A stretch of DNA of 64,000 bases from Aurelia coerulea (lineage: Eukaryota; Cnidaria; Scyphozoa; Semaeostomeae; Ulmaridae). The stretch is taken from contig CM076953.1 of NCBI GenBank assembly GCA_039566865.1, positions 6,200,001 to 6,264,000 of the forward strand. The letters run 5' to 3'. Below, piece after piece: positions 12,401 through 40,795 of the stretch (position 1 is its first letter; each line of letters opens with the position of its first letter). The translations under genes and the position numbers were made by a program. The notes under the pieces were generated by a model. The model made no database searches, was not told the DNA's origin, and saw nothing but the letters and a program-made list of their open reading frames with translations.

Positions 12401-12557
12401 AAAACATCAGTATATCAAAGGACTACGATCAAAGTATTATAGCCTACTTTAGAGTTTGAATGAATACTAAATGCTGATGTCATGAACTTTCATACCTTCC
12501 TTTTATCAAATTCGTGCCAGTGTATTTTCTAAATGAGCATCCACATTTTGAGCATGA
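6390..12557 (-). CDS. FYVE zinc finger-ankyrin repeat protein (partial, six exons)
   Basis: Gene-level entry joining minus-strand exons at 12557-12496, 11593-11527, 9563-9479, 8903-8823, 7014-6958 and 6460-6390. All five junctions keep one open frame. The product starts with a Cys-rich module: SCSKCG, then RRSHCRSCG, then AVCLTC, then ICTRC. That is the CX2C-X19-CX2C-X4-CX2C-CX2C spacing of a FYVE domain, with the R+HHCRxCG core altered to RRSHCRSCG. A charged helical linker follows, then ankyrin sequence (ILFEAAKNG, DMGADVNST, NTPLFHTAERGHL). FYVE domains bind PtdIns3P on endosomes; ankyrin repeats bind proteins. Start and end exons were not found, so the gene continues on both sides. Known FYVE-ankyrin proteins such as rabankyrin-5 carry the FYVE after the ankyrins; here it comes first. 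Confidence 0.8.
6499..6746. mobile_element. MITE with TTAAAGRGGCTCC termini, copy 2
   Basis: About 248 bp. The ends TTAAAGAGGCTCCGTCGCCA and GGTGACGGAGCCCCTTTAA are inverted, and the interior matches copies at 2635 and 50861. It lies between ankyrin exons 5 and 6, only 38 bp upstream of the exon 6 acceptor. Confidence 0.7.
6958..7014 (-). CDS. FYVE-ankyrin gene exon 5
   Basis: A 57-nt symmetric phase 1-1 exon. The acceptor is ATTGCAG and the donor ACAG|GTATTT. It encodes DDHVLVIALDMGADVNST, the second helix and beta-hairpin of an ankyrin repeat that starts in exon 4 and joins exon 6. Confidence 0.78.
7200..7353. repeat. Short hairpin repeat, GATAACGCTAA ends
   Basis: About 155 bp bounded by GATGATAACGCTAAGATGGC and GCCACCTTTAGCGTTATCGTC, with inner complementary blocks TTTTACCAAGAT and ATCTTGGTATAAAA. 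It reads as a small MITE in the intron between exons 4 and 5. Confidence 0.6.
7438..7861. mobile_element. MITE with TCATTATYTAG ends, copy 1
   Basis: Left end ATTCATTATCTAGTCAGGGG mirrors right end CCCCTGGCTAAATAATGAAC; inner blocks GAACCGAAGAGAAAT and ATTTCTTTCCGGTCC also pair. A related element is at 30261-30700. Confidence 0.6.
7914..8364 (+). pseudogene. LINE 3' fragment (reverse transcriptase C-terminus) with ATT-repeat tail
   Basis: An open frame without a usable start ends at 8251. It encodes KQQKQWIAHVIRREND and RRGRKAPSILEKTI, typical of the extreme C-terminus of invertebrate non-LTR reverse transcriptases (the 'W.GHV.R' block). A short 3' UTR and an ATTATTATTATTATTAT tail (about 8347-8363) mark the 3' end. 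Severely 5'-truncated, in an intron of the FYVE-ankyrin gene and antisense to it. Confidence 0.65.
8372..8775. mobile_element. Foldback element with long inverted arms
   Basis: Outer ends AGGCTTGAAGACTAATTCAG and CTGTGGTTCAGCCTTAT are approximately inverted. Inner arms pair strongly: TTCTTTGGTTCCCTGCGATC at about 8457 with GATCACAGGGAACCAAAGAA at about 8709, plus GTAATTTGATACAGA with TCTGTATCAAATTAC. Contains a local duplication of CCACAGGGGGTCCAGG. Confidence 0.65.
8823..8903 (-). CDS. FYVE-ankyrin gene exon 4
   Basis: An 81-nt phase 1-1 exon. The acceptor is CTTTTACAG and the donor AACG|GTGAGA. It encodes NDETSLYSRLMNGEQRENIL, then FEAAKNG, so it links the charged linker to the first ankyrin helix. 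Confidence 0.78.
8904..9478. other. Intron between FYVE-ankyrin exons 3 and 4
   Basis: Non-coding AT-rich sequence. I see no complete inverted-repeat element or coding signal. Confidence 0.5.
9479..9563 (-). CDS. FYVE-ankyrin gene exon 3
   Basis: An 85-nt exon, phase 0 in and phase 1 out. The acceptor is CATTCCAG and the donor TATG|GTAAAA. It starts ICTRCHLRQREDDLSKEKAL: the last CX2C pair of the FYVE finger, then a highly charged helix. Confidence 0.8.
9589..9694. repeat. Small inverted repeat
   Basis: GGGAGTACAAAGACCAGCATG on the left pairs with TGCTGGTCTTTGTACTCAG on the right across about 60 bp. It lies just upstream of FYVE exon 3. Confidence 0.5.
9803..10133. mobile_element. MITE-like repeat with GTTTAAACATCG ends
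   Basis: Left GTTTAAACATCGTCTTTTGG pairs with right CAAAAAACGATGTTTAAATC; further inverted copies of ACGATGTTTAAATC and GATTTAAACATAG lie inside, with CTGCCGT or ACGGCA modules. Probably two overlapping copies. Confidence 0.5.
10186..10786. mobile_element. Hairpin element of the AACAAGG family, full copy A
   Basis: About 600-bp foldback. The left arm CAAGGACAGATTTGG and AGCGATTAGCGATCGCAG pairs with right-arm CTGCGATCGCTAATCGCTTT and CCAAATCTGTCCTTG. Clear target-site duplications were not seen at this copy. Lies in the intron between FYVE-ankyrin exons 2 and 3. Confidence 0.7.
11070..11468. mobile_element. Tigger-like non-autonomous DNA transposon, copy 2
   Basis: A 399-bp element, CAGTAGAAACCCGCATAAAA to TTTTATGCGGGTTTCTACTG, flanked by TA. 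The terminal inverted repeat is nearly perfect over about 30 bp. Internal AAGAACCT, GGTTCTTA and CAGCCT modules match copy 1. Confidence 0.8.
11527..11593 (-). CDS. FYVE-ankyrin gene exon 2 (FYVE core)
   Basis: A 67-nt exon with acceptor AATTTCAG and donor AAG|GTAATA. It completes an Arg codon and encodes SHCRSCGSAVCLTCHMLVQG, the central CX2C-X4-CX2C of the FYVE finger. The Arg-Arg preceding SHCRSCG sits where the basic PtdIns3P-binding motif lies. Confidence 0.83.
11648..12352. mobile_element. Long MITE with AGCATAGGTTCCAAAT ends, copy 1
   Basis: Begins AGCATAGGTTCCAAATCTTT and ends ATTTGGAACCTATGCT. Contains the marker GAGGATGTGACGTCATCAAA shared with copies at about 40320-40795 and 57787-59322. 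Confidence 0.65.
12496..12557 (-). CDS. FYVE-ankyrin gene exon 1 of the visible part
   Basis: A 62-nt exon with acceptor TTTGTTGCAG and donor GGAAG|GTATGA. Only one frame is open: SCSKCGCSFRKYTGTNLIKG then Arg, supplying the first CX2C pair of the FYVE finger. It starts in phase 0. The upstream exon, expected to hold the usual WxxD motif, was not found. Confidence 0.78.
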
Positions 12558-12819
12558 CTGCAACAAAAATAATATTTAATGTTCAACTCCATCAATTCCA
12601 TTCCATTATGCCATTCCATATTTTAGAGATGATAGCCATACAAATATGACATCGGTAAATTTCACAACTGTTTTCTTATGTCATAGTTTTCTTTACAAGC
12701 ATAAAACCTTTGTTTCAAATTCCAGTGAAATAAATAGGTAATCAGTTACATTTGCATAGAGTTCCTATAAATTAGAATAACAATACAGATACATCCCATA
12801 CAAACACAGAGGTACCCTT

Positions 12820-13160
12820 AGTAAAATATTGAGCATGTTTGCCGCATGCTTCAAGCCTGATACTAAATTGTTTTGAGTATGATTTGAGTATGTTTGAGAG
12901 CTTGATTCAAGCAAGAATTTTGCACCGCTTGCATTAGTTTGAACTATGCATCTTTTGAATGGAAGGCAAACTCAACCAAGCTTGATTGTAGTATATTTGA
13001 GAATAATCCTAGCATCAGATGATTTTCAAGCTTAAACAAGCTCTAATCATATGTGGAAACTGGCAAAAAATTGTGTCATCATACTTAATTCAAGCTCCTT
13101 CAGGCCAAAATTATGCCTCTGTCAAGCTTGCACAAGCTTGTTGCAAGCTGAACATTATTT
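12820..13160. repeat. AAGCTTG/CAAGCTT-rich patch
   Basis: AAGCTTG, its complement or close variants recur about ten times in 340 bp (for example CTTGCACAAGCTTGTTGCAAG near 13125). Variants GAGTATG and GAGCATG are interspersed. Non-coding. Confidence 0.45.
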
Positions 13161-13187
13161 CTCAATTAAGGGTGTGTTTGTAATTTA

Positions 13188-13380
13188 GACTATGTTCGCA
13201 TAATGCTGGTGTAGCAAGCCAAAGTTTCCCCCATGTGGAAGTGTACCCGTCTGAAACACAATGTGTTTCATGACTCTGTTTACCTCCACATGTTGAAAAT
13301 GGCAACAAATGTGACGTTACCAAACTTTTAGCTAGTGTTCACACGATATTGGCAAAATTGAAAATGATATTAGACAATTT
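13188..13380. mobile_element. MITE fragment, TAGACTAYGTTC family
   Basis: Shares blocks TTTTAGCTAGTGTTCACACGAT and related sequence with pieces at 34525-34645, 40795-40862 and 53380-53515. Confidence 0.45.
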
Positions 13381-15526
13381 GACAGTACCAGAGTGCAGTA
13401 TCTGCTGTATCTGTGTGCAGTCTCTGCGACAAAGAAGCTGGATTTTGATGACAAAGAAATTTATCTAAGCCTACAAAATCGATCAACCTCATCCAAAAAT
13501 GGAAAATGTTTCATTTTTGAGTGTTCCGAAAAATTTATAAATGAACAAATAAACAAAGTATATCAAATAATTGGCTTTGAAAAGAGTTTTGATGTTATGT
13601 TGTTTTGTTGTTGTGTTGTTGCTTTGTTGTTTTTTGTGTTAGTACTGTAGTTTTGTTGTACACATTTCATCTGATCAAAGCACACCTATCTATAGTTTAT
13701 TTGTTTGTTTTTAATTAAATATTGTGCATTATTACCTGACTGACGCTTCAAAAATGAGGCAATACAAGAATCCCGCCAATCACATTCATGGTTAATCACA
13801 CATTCCCCGTGGTTTTTCCCATGGCCATGTTGTATAATACGATACAAGGATGCATTTTTGTCACCACAGCAATTGATTTAGGCCTGTGAGATTTACAATA
13901 AACTCAAGCGACATAACGGTTACAAAATGCGTTTGACTAAATGATGTGAGTCAAAATTAGAAGCTGTCAGGTAATATAACTCATACTAACCGGTTTTGTA
14001 GTTGTACAGGAAAATATAAAGCCCTCGGTCTTATTGCACAGACCTCATAAGCTTGGTCTGTACTTTTAAGAGCTCTTTTCCTGTCTGTACTTTTCCTGTA
14101 CAACGGTTAGTATGCCCACAATACCATAAGCGTACGGGAAGAAAGAATCTAGGGGGGGGCCTGACACAAAGTCCATTGTTTACCGACATTTTTGCCCGAC
14201 TGAGGGCAGATTTTTGCCCGATTGGGGCTGATTTTCGACGATTTTTCCAACATTGGGGGGGCTGCCGCCCCCCCAGCCCCCCCGCCCCGTATGCTTATGC
14301 ACAATACGCACACAAGAATATTATTTGGTTAATCTATTTTTACCTTACATTCACAATTTCTGTATGACTTTGAGCATTCAGAACATCTTCTTGTCTCTTT
14401 ACCTGAAGCAAAATTTTGCAAACAAGTTAAACCACATATGTAAAAAAGGAGTATCATGAAAAGAGAACAAGTAAACATTTTCTGATTGTTTGCCTCAATA
14501 GAGAAGCTTACAAGAAGAGTATGTTATCAACAAATAGTGGGGGGTGATTTTAGTAGTTTTTTGTATGCAAGGTGCCCTAAAAATTTGTTCAACAATTCAT
14601 CAAACAGTAAAAGATAGGGACAAAATAAACAAGCTCCAAGGTAAGACAACCCTATCCCTTGGATCTTTTATCAATTTTAGACACCAGAATTTTGCAAATC
14701 TGCTGCAAATTCACCTGATGCACACCTTGCATGCAATTTGACTGCATCTTACAAGAAAATATTATATTTTCCAATTTGAAGCCCCCAAAGGACCCTACTT
14801 GATGTGTATCTTTTCATAAGAAAATAAAAAATTTGAAACAAGACCAGGCATGTTTCCTAAAATCATCAGATTTTGCATACTCAGAGTTTCTGATGAGTTT
14901 CTTACAAGTTCCATAACAATCTTCTATGCTTTTTTCCTGTGCCTTTGTGAACATTTCAAAACAAACTTTTTGAAGCCTTTCCAATATCTAGACATTACTC
15001 CATTTCAAGTTCCTTCTGAAGAATATGATATGGCAAACAAGAGGAAATAAAGTAAAAATATTCCAAGGACTTTTTGCCATTGACTAAATCAGTTGGTAAA
15101 TGCTTTTCCCAGTACTGGAGTTTCTTCATTTTTAGCAGTGCGAGGGTTTATTTTCTTGTGAAAGCTTCTTATACACGCATTTTTATAAGAAGCTAAGAAT
15201 TTGGGCCAGTAGTGAAAGTTTCTTAAAACTATTTTGGGTACTCAGAGTTTCTTACAAGTTTCTTAGAGGTTGCAGAACAATCTCCATGTTCACTACCTAT
15301 GCCCCTGTGAACATTTCAAAACAAGATTTTTAAGCCTTACCAATGTTTAGACATTGCTCAAAAATATCGTCAAGGATTTCCTTTATCAAAATAAATAGTT
15401 TCTTAATTCAAATATTCCCTGACTGGCATTTCTTAATTTTTTGGCGATCTGAGAGTTGAGTTTCTTATGGGCAGTTTCTTATATTTAAAAGAAAATAGGC
15501 ATTTGAAGACAAATTTGTGTACCTAC

Positions 15527-15553
15527 CTGGAGTTGTTTGGCTTGAGTCCATTT
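15527..15553 (-). CDS. Candidate small exon upstream of the FYVE-ankyrin gene
   Basis: 27 nt with a good pyrimidine tract and CTAG acceptor and a strong donor CCAG|GTAGGT. It would encode MDSSQTTP if it is a start exon, ending in phase 1. FYVE exon 1 requires phase 0, so at least one unseen exon would be needed between them. Weak support. Confidence 0.2.
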
Positions 15554-15885
15554 CTAGAGAATAAAGGATAAAGATACAGTACATCAACACAGAAAATAAA
15601 CTTACAGCAATCAATCTTCAGAATCGATCTTGATCAAATGTAAATGAAATTCTATTAAAACAGGGGGTGCTCTCTCCTCGATTAGTCTGACTACTGAGAG
15701 AGCTCCTCCTTTAAGTAATTCCTTCCATACAATTTATCTTTTCTCTTTGTTTTGTTGAATATATAGTTTTTTAATTTTGCTTACTGATGTATCAATTTTC
15801 TGTATCTTATATTCTTGTAGTTTAGTTATTTGACTGTTTAGTTATTTCAAAACATTGTATGAAGTGGAATTTAAAATATATGAAA

Positions 15886-15930
15886 CTGAACTGAACTGAA
15901 CTGAACTGAATCAAAACTGAACAGAGGTGA
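15886..15930. repeat. CTGAA pentanucleotide microsatellite
   Basis: Several consecutive CTGAA/ACTGA units, then imperfect ones to about 15955. Confidence 0.7.
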
Positions 15931-16254
15931 ATTGAACTGAACCAAACTGAAATGTTACAAGTATGTCCACCAGAGTCCAAACTAGCCCAGAACTGAACTA
16001 GCAGATTTTCAAATAAACTTTGACACAAATAGCCCTGGCCCTGGGGGCGGGGTCACCACCATGATAATAAAAGTTACAAGGCCTATGGGCTCTAAGGCTC
16101 AAAAATCCCCTTTATGGGTTGGTTTCAATGTAACTGTTCCTTTAGAAATAGATAAATGTTTTAAACTGTAGGAAAATCTTGCAGAAATTTCTTGTTTTTA
16201 ATGTTGGACTTATTCGTTTTAGTTCTGAAACTTGGTTGGCTGGTGGTGGTAGGC

Positions 16255-17291
16255 CTAGAGTGGTTTCAGGTATTATGGGATGTCAGGTATTTTGGGACAT
16301 TATTTGGAAATGAAGTTTAGGGGTCTGGGGATGAGAAAGAAAGTTGTTAATTTCACTTGACGCAAGTCTTTGTACCTCTTCTGTCATATTTGCTGCTGAA
16401 GGCAGCCTAACTATTCTTCTTCTATCATGCTGCCTGTCTGCCGTCAGGCTATGTTGATCAACGGGCCAGCTCACGGATGCGGTTTGCAGGCTCGCGGCTT
16501 GTGAGCATTTATCCAACAAACAAATAAAAAGTTCTCCAACAAAAGATAATGAGTTCTTCCTACCTACGTCAATGGATGACAAAGGTTTATTTCTGACAAT
16601 GCAGAACTTAATATTACGGACCACGGAACCATGGACTACAGAACTATGGAACCAAGAGTCTTGAACTCAGGAACTAGAAACCGGTGGAGGAGAGTAACTC
16701 AATATTCTAAATCATTTACCTTTTGAACCATTACCCAACTGTAAATTCAAACATAATACACGTTTCCTTAGGGATAATCATTCAATTCATTTCTATAAAA
16801 TTGACCTCGCTACAGTCGCATTTAGTACAAATACTAATCGGCAGCACTCGCTGACTGTTGTTATATCTAGTTTTCTTGATGTTAGGCTGCTGTAGCATTT
16901 CATGTACTCTCGGTATCGCTGATAATGAAGGACATCAGACAAAAGTGATTTCTGGCTGCCATGTCCTTGAGATATCTCAACATTAACCAGTATACAAACA
17001 ATAGAAATGGCTTGCTCCGAAATACCCGACAGTGTTCCATAATGCCCAACTCAACCCAGGTTCATCTTTTTGTCTTGTTTATTAACAACCAACCAACGTT
17101 GGTTTCTTATGCCAATGTTTCATTCAGAATCAGGGCATACTGATGAAACATTACTATTATAGATTCTAATTTAGAGTATACTTAGGCCTAGTAATTGCTA
17201 ACACCGACAAGTGTGGCCAAATGTGTCATCAATTGTGCTGACAATTAATTGTTTTCCGTTAAGTGTTCCATAATACCTGAAACTACTCTAG
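16255..17291. mobile_element. DNA transposon-like element with CTAGAGTGGTTTCAGG ends
   Basis: About 1.04 kb bounded by CTAGAGTGGTTTCAGGTATT and AATACCTGAAACTACTCTAG. A second internal CAGGTATTTTGGGACA lies near the left end. No transposase frame seen. Confidence 0.6.
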
Positions 17292-17726
17292 CTGTCTAGT
17301 AGTAGAATAGGCCTATAGGCCTCTATAGACTGCAAGTAAAAACCCTGATATTTTGTAAAAGCCGAATCACGAATCCTGTTTAATCCTTTTTTGTGATTAA
17401 ACAACGTATGTGACACGCAGATTTAACTTGAACTTACCAGCGTGACGTGTGTGCTTTTCACTAAGATGCAGAAGTTGCCTTCAAACTTAAATTTGCTGAA
17501 AGTTGAGATGATGCCATGAAATCTTGTGGTACTCAAGCCAAATGAAGCAATTCTTGATTGATGAATTGATAATGACAGCCTTTGCTTGATAGCGAGGTCG
17601 GCATCAATTTGGCTGCGGAGCAGCAAAAAGAAGAAATGAAGAGGAGGAGTTCTCATGTTCTCCCTGCCCGGGGGGGTTAAGTATGTTGGGAGTACCACCC
17701 CCGTACCACCGGGGGGGCACCGGGCT

Positions 17727-18007
17727 AACAAAGATCTTCTTGCAGGCAACTAATTTCTTAGATTTTAGGACATACACTTGTCACCAAGCCACAAGTTTCT
17801 AATAAGGTTTATATATTTTTTGTTTGCGAGATGATTTGCAATTTTTAAGATCTCAGAACAAATGACAACAAAGATCTTCTTGCAGGCAGCTAATTTCTTA
17901 GATTTTAGGACATACACTTGTCACCAAGCTATAAGTTTCTAAATAAGCTTTTTATATTTTTTGTTTGCGAGATGATTTGTAATTTGTAAGATCTCAGAAC
18001 AAATGAC
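17727..18007. repeat. 140-bp tandem duplication (two copies)
   Basis: Copy 1 at 17727-17866 and copy 2 at 17867-18007 both begin AACAAAGATCTTCTTGCAGG and end CTCAGAACAAATGAC, with a few substitutions and one small indel. Confidence 0.85.
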
Positions 18008-19483
18008 AACATAATTCACTTCACCAGCACTCAAAATATTGCAAAAACAGTTGCTATTACCGTGCAGTGTGTGAAAACATCCTTGAGTCTTGGGCGGCCT
18101 AGATTAAAGCTGCAAGTTATTGGTTACAAATGTGAAAAGTTTCTTCAGGGAGGATAGTTTCTAAATCTCGAAAAATTGAGCCTACCATTTCTTATAACTC
18201 GTCTCTATGAGTTTCTGTGTTTGACTCGACAGACTGTGATTTAAAGTCCGATTTCAGGCTATATATATTTCAGTTGTATTAAAACTAACTAAAAACATGT
18301 TTGGGGTTATTTCAATATTCCCAGTCATGTTATCTTTAAAACAATATTGGGTTTACTTTTAACTTTTTAATAAAAATGAGGTTTCAAGGCTTTCCCCCGT
18401 CCCCGTCCGTCGGAGAATTTAGTCGCCTTGACATCAAAACATGTGGGTTTTCAATCCAATCATACCATTGATAACAGGTAACATGACTTCTGAGAAAACA
18501 ACTAAAGTCAGGTGACTCGGCATCCAGCCGTACTATAGGCCTTCAGCGGCCAAGGACCAAGAATTTCCTCTTTCCTGTTTTTGTCGTCATCATCATCATC
18601 ATTCATGCTACAATGTACCATACCATACTCATTTCTTATAAGAAACTAAGTTTCGGGGCTGGTAGGTAGTTTCTCACATTTTAGGACATTTTAGCCATCA
18701 AAACTTTCTAATGACTTCCTCATACTTTTTAATGTACTAAGTGAAGAGTTGATTTTTTTCGTTGAAAGGCTCCCAAATTACGAGTGGCATTTCACTCATT
18801 CGAAAAGAGTATGAGATTTTTCTAAACAAAGAATTTTTACGGTTTTTTATGGTTTTTCTTGAAAACAAAAGAATATTTGCCGAAGGTGTACGAGATTTTT
18901 TGGAGCGTCAAATTAGAGCTGCAAGTTACAAATCAAGTACATTTTTTCTATAAGAAACTTGGATTAGTACTGAAAGTTTCTTAATTTTCGCATGAAAATT
19001 TCGGTGTTTTAGTAGTAAAAGTTTCTTGATTGGTTTCTTATTTTAGGGCCTAAAATTGCGTTATGGTTTGAAGTTGAGCCTTCTTATCGACAAAGGGCTT
19101 ACATTTTGCATAATTTTGCACCACGAATAAGCAATGCACATTGAGGTAAAAAGTTACCAATTTTTTGCAGTCAAAAGTTGAAAAAAGATGAAGGTAGCTT
19201 TGTTAGAGAGACATAAATAACTGCCAGAGTTTCTTTAATTTCTGGTCATCATAGTACTAGTTTCTTATAAACCAGTTTCTTATGAGAAAAAAACGTGTGT
19301 CATTATTCCATGACTCGTCTACTACTCGAGTCTTCTGGCGATCTGAGGTTCAGTTTTTGTAATGAGTTTCTAAGGGGTTTCTTAAACAAAATGCATATAA
19401 TCAAGTTCCATTCCTACTGCAATGTCTTCTAGAAATTAATTTTTTATAGAATTTGACAATTTCAGTTCTTGTTTCTCATATAA

Positions 19484-19790
19484 TGACCCCGGGGGGTGTA
19501 CTTGACTTTCAATTGTACGGGGGTGTGCACTCCAAAGAGAACAATTTTCACCCGGCTTTAGAAATTTTCCCTTGAAATGATAGCCGGCTTTAGCAAAAAT
19601 TGGCGAAAAGCATACCCTAAAACGTAAAAGTTTGTCAAAAAACAATGAAATAAAACTTTTGACAACCGGCTTTAGAAAAACTGCCTTCTTTTGATACCCG
19701 GCGTTAGAAAAAAGAGGCGAAATCGATACCCGGAAAGGAGTGCACATCCCGTCAGCAAAATATACTAAGTAGCCCCCCCGAGATAATGAC
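19484..19790. mobile_element. CCCCGGGG-ended element, copy 1
   Basis: Non-coding element of about 300 bp starting CCCCGGGGGGTGTACTTGAC and ending in a C-run. Flanked by ATAATGAC on both sides, an 8-bp target duplication (9 bp with one mismatch). Four or five internal CCGGCTTTAGAAA-type repeats. Confidence 0.7.
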
Positions 19791-20445
19791 TGTGTGTTTC
19801 TAGGAAAACGACGAATTCTTAGTATTGGTAGAGCATTTTGGATGCCTCTGTCCTCTTCCATTGCATACACCTGAAATTTCATAAAATTATCAGACTTTGA
19901 CTACTGAGAGTTTCTTTGTTAAAAGGGCTCCATAAAAATCTTCATGTTCACAACTGTGCCCTCATGAACATCATAAACCTTTCCAATGCTCAGACATTAC
20001 TCAAGTACCTTCAGAGTAACATAATGCATAAAACAAGTGAAAGGACTCATCATAAACCATCAGAAGGTATTGCTGGTGCTAGTCAATTTTCTAGGGTCCC
20101 AAATTTTGTATGGTTTTCCAACTCTTTTCTGTATAACCTCTAAATTTTACTCAAGGATTTCATCTGATCTTTTATATGATAAAATTCTTGAGTAAAATTT
20201 AGAGGTTATTTAGAAGAGAGTTTGTTTTAGGGTACTAGGAAATTGACCAGCAAACCCATAAACGCAATGAAAAACCGTAATCTGTAGAAAGAAGACTGTT
20301 AACTCCTGTAAAAGAACAACAACCAAAATAAACCTGTAACTAGAGAGAAAACTGTTGATAGTAAGTTGAAAGTAAAAGTACGTAAAAAGATTATGAGAAT
20401 TTCCTTTATCAAGGAGTTTCTTAATATTCTGACAAAATACATGTA

Positions 20446-21055
20446 CCGGGTGTCCCAAAAAAAAGTATACAGATTTGGTTGATTCCAGCGATGTGAACTT
20501 AGCTTTAATCAATGGCTAATCACTCTCAAAATGTTCCTCGATAGTTAACTTGAACACAGATACCTCGTTTGTAGGTATTGGTGCTTTGAGAGCAGAAATG
20601 TCAATCTTGAAAGCTCAAATTTGCGTCTACTTGCAAACCAGAGCTTAGGCCTTTTCCCGGCCTTTTGGTCTAGGCAAGTTCCTGAACATCGAAATTAAGA
20701 ACTGAAATTAATGAAAAATTAAGAAACTGCCCAATGGGTGACTGGGGTTGACTTCTGGAAAACGAAATAACACAAGTTCTAATATTGTTCAATTTTTGTC
20801 AAGGCTATCTTTGATTTATACACTGTGCCTTGAAATTGCTTAGGCCAAAAGGCTAAAGCTCTGGTTTGCAGGAAGAGGCAAATTTGAGCTTTCAAGATTG
20901 ATATTTCTGCTCTCAAAGCACCAATACCAACAAACGAGGTACCTATGTTCAAGTTAACTATCAAGGAATATTTTGAGAGTGATTAGGCATTGATTCAAGC
21001 TAAATTCACATTGCTGGAGTCGACCAAATCCGTATACATTTTTTGGGACACCCGG
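20446..21055. mobile_element. CCGGGTG foldback element, subfamily GTGTCCC
   Basis: 610 bp, ends CCGGGTGTCCCAAAAA and TTTTTGGGACACCCGG, flanked by TA. Arms pair for about 215 bp each, including GCTCTCAAAGCACCAATACC on the right and its complement on the left. Central spacer is short. Confidence 0.8.
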
Positions 21056-21057
21056 TA

Positions 21058-21528
21058 CTCGAGGTTCCTGTTTGTAATGATCCGAGAGTTCAGTGAAGAG
21101 TTTCTTTACTTTACAAAATTACATGATTACAAAATCAGTTTTCATTCCTACATTCATTCCTAGAAATTGATTTTTTCAGTTTTTTCAGATTTCAGTTCTT
21201 CCTTCTTTTATTATGACTCTGTTTCTTGGAAAACATGTGGTTGATTCTGTCGAGGGGTGTATCACTCCAAAAATCCTCGTACACCCTGCCAAAAATCCGC
21301 AAAAATCCGGATTCTGTCCTCTTCAACCGCATATCCAAGGGTTATCGAATCAAGGGTTATCGGCTGAGGGCAAATGCAAAGGGCTTTTTATGATTTCCTT
21401 GATCTATCTGGCAGAGCTTCTCTCACTCTCTTGTTATGCTGAGAAAGGATTGGAGGTCAGTTCAGTAGCCAGCGAAATTACAGCAAATAAAAGTTTGATG
21501 AAGAAGTCGGTTTGTACATGATGGTGGA
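21058..21528 (+). other. ZNFX1: Putative 5' flank of the ZNFX1-like gene
   Basis: No repeat family recognised in most of this stretch. If the candidate start exon at 21529 is right, this holds the 5' UTR and promoter. I see no convincing TATA box at a fixed spacing. Confidence 0.25.
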
Positions 21529-39976
<18,448 letters not shown>

Positions 39977-40136
39977 GACTTGAGGAATGCTGACAGAATT
40001 GTGTTTGATTGAGACTGCGTGATACCGGCACACTTTGAAAACGGTGACAGATAGGCCTTCCGTTCACACAAAAACGGCACATTTTTTACGCGCTTTCAAA
40101 ATGAGGCATTTCTTTAGGATCAAATTCTTGGGAAGA

Positions 40137-40317
40137 TTTGTTGGGGAGACGAGATACGGTTTGTCCGAGGAAATGTATGTGCCCCCCCCCCCGTTCAGTA
40201 GGTTAATGCTCATGCGCCCGGCAGAGCCCCAACCCAAAACACTACTGCGCATGAGCTTTAACCTACTGCACAGGGGGACAAATCAAATTCTTGGGAAGAT
40301 TGCAACGAGTTTGCTAG
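40137..40317. mobile_element. MITE, GTTGGGGAGACGAGAT family, copy 1
   Basis: Left end TTGTTGGGGAGACGAGATAC; internal GCTCATGCGC and GCGCATGAGC are inverted. The right end is truncated. A complete sister lies at 60145-60317. Confidence 0.6.
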
Positions 40318-40319
40318 GA

Positions 40320-40795
40320 TAGGCTCCATTTCTTCTGATTGAATGGCTTGACAGAGACTTTAGATACTTATCTCTAATTCTGCCGTTGGACTCTCCAGAA
40401 ATTTGAATATTTTTCAAAATTACAGCATAGTTTACATTTCAGCTCATTTGAGGATGTGACGTCATCAAATTTCTAAACCATAAGCCAGATGAGTGACACA
40501 CTTTTGCCTGTTACTATATTGTAAACATCCATAAACTATGGTTCTCTTGGAAATTATTTCATGTTGCATCAAACAGTTTAGAAATTACGATGGTTTTAAG
40601 TTTTTTTGAAAATTTGTTTTGAATTCTTGAAAAGGAAGAAAAACACTCTAATTCTTAAAATATTGAAGATTTTAGAAAAGTCCAACGGTAGAATTATAGA
40701 GAAATAGCTAAAGTTTCAATAAAGTTATTCAGATTAATGAAATATGTCACTGAATTTTACACTAGCCTTTGTAAAGGTTTGGAACCTTTGCTGAG
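40320..40795. mobile_element. AGCATAGGTTCC element, copy 2 (partial)
   Basis: Starts within the element at CATTTCTTCTGATTGAATGG and carries GAGGATGTGACGTCATCAAA; it ends GGTTTGGAACCTTTGCT. Left terminus missing. Confidence 0.6.

Larger units (their letters stand above)
13381..16254. other. Repeat-derived non-coding region
   Basis: Contains a hairpin at 13981-14118 (CATACTAACCGG with CGGTTAGTATG), a G-run/C-run patch at 14145-14290, scattered AGTTTCTTA motifs from about 14,870, and a CTGAA pentanucleotide array at about 15886-15930. One exon-like piece at 15527-15553 (minus) is listed separately. No other gene seen. Confidence 0.45.
17292..20445. other. Repeat field with degenerate AGTTTCTTA motifs
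   Basis: No exon with matching splice sites found. Holds the 140-bp tandem duplication, the CCCCGGGG-ended element and dozens of AGTTTCTTA, CTTATAAGAAACT or AAGAAACT motifs in both orientations. Probably old transposon sequence. Confidence 0.4.

Noticed and set aside
13738..13870. Minus-strand Cys/His-rich reading (HGECVINHECDWRDSC) next to a GTAAT donor, tempting as a missing FYVE-gene exon
   Set aside because: The only acceptor is followed by an in-frame TAA, no ATG opens the frame, and its phase does not match the next exon.
15000..21000. CRISPR-like array suggested by recurrent short AGTTTCTTA motifs
   Set aside because: Spacing is irregular, the motifs are short and degenerate, and the DNA is animal-like.
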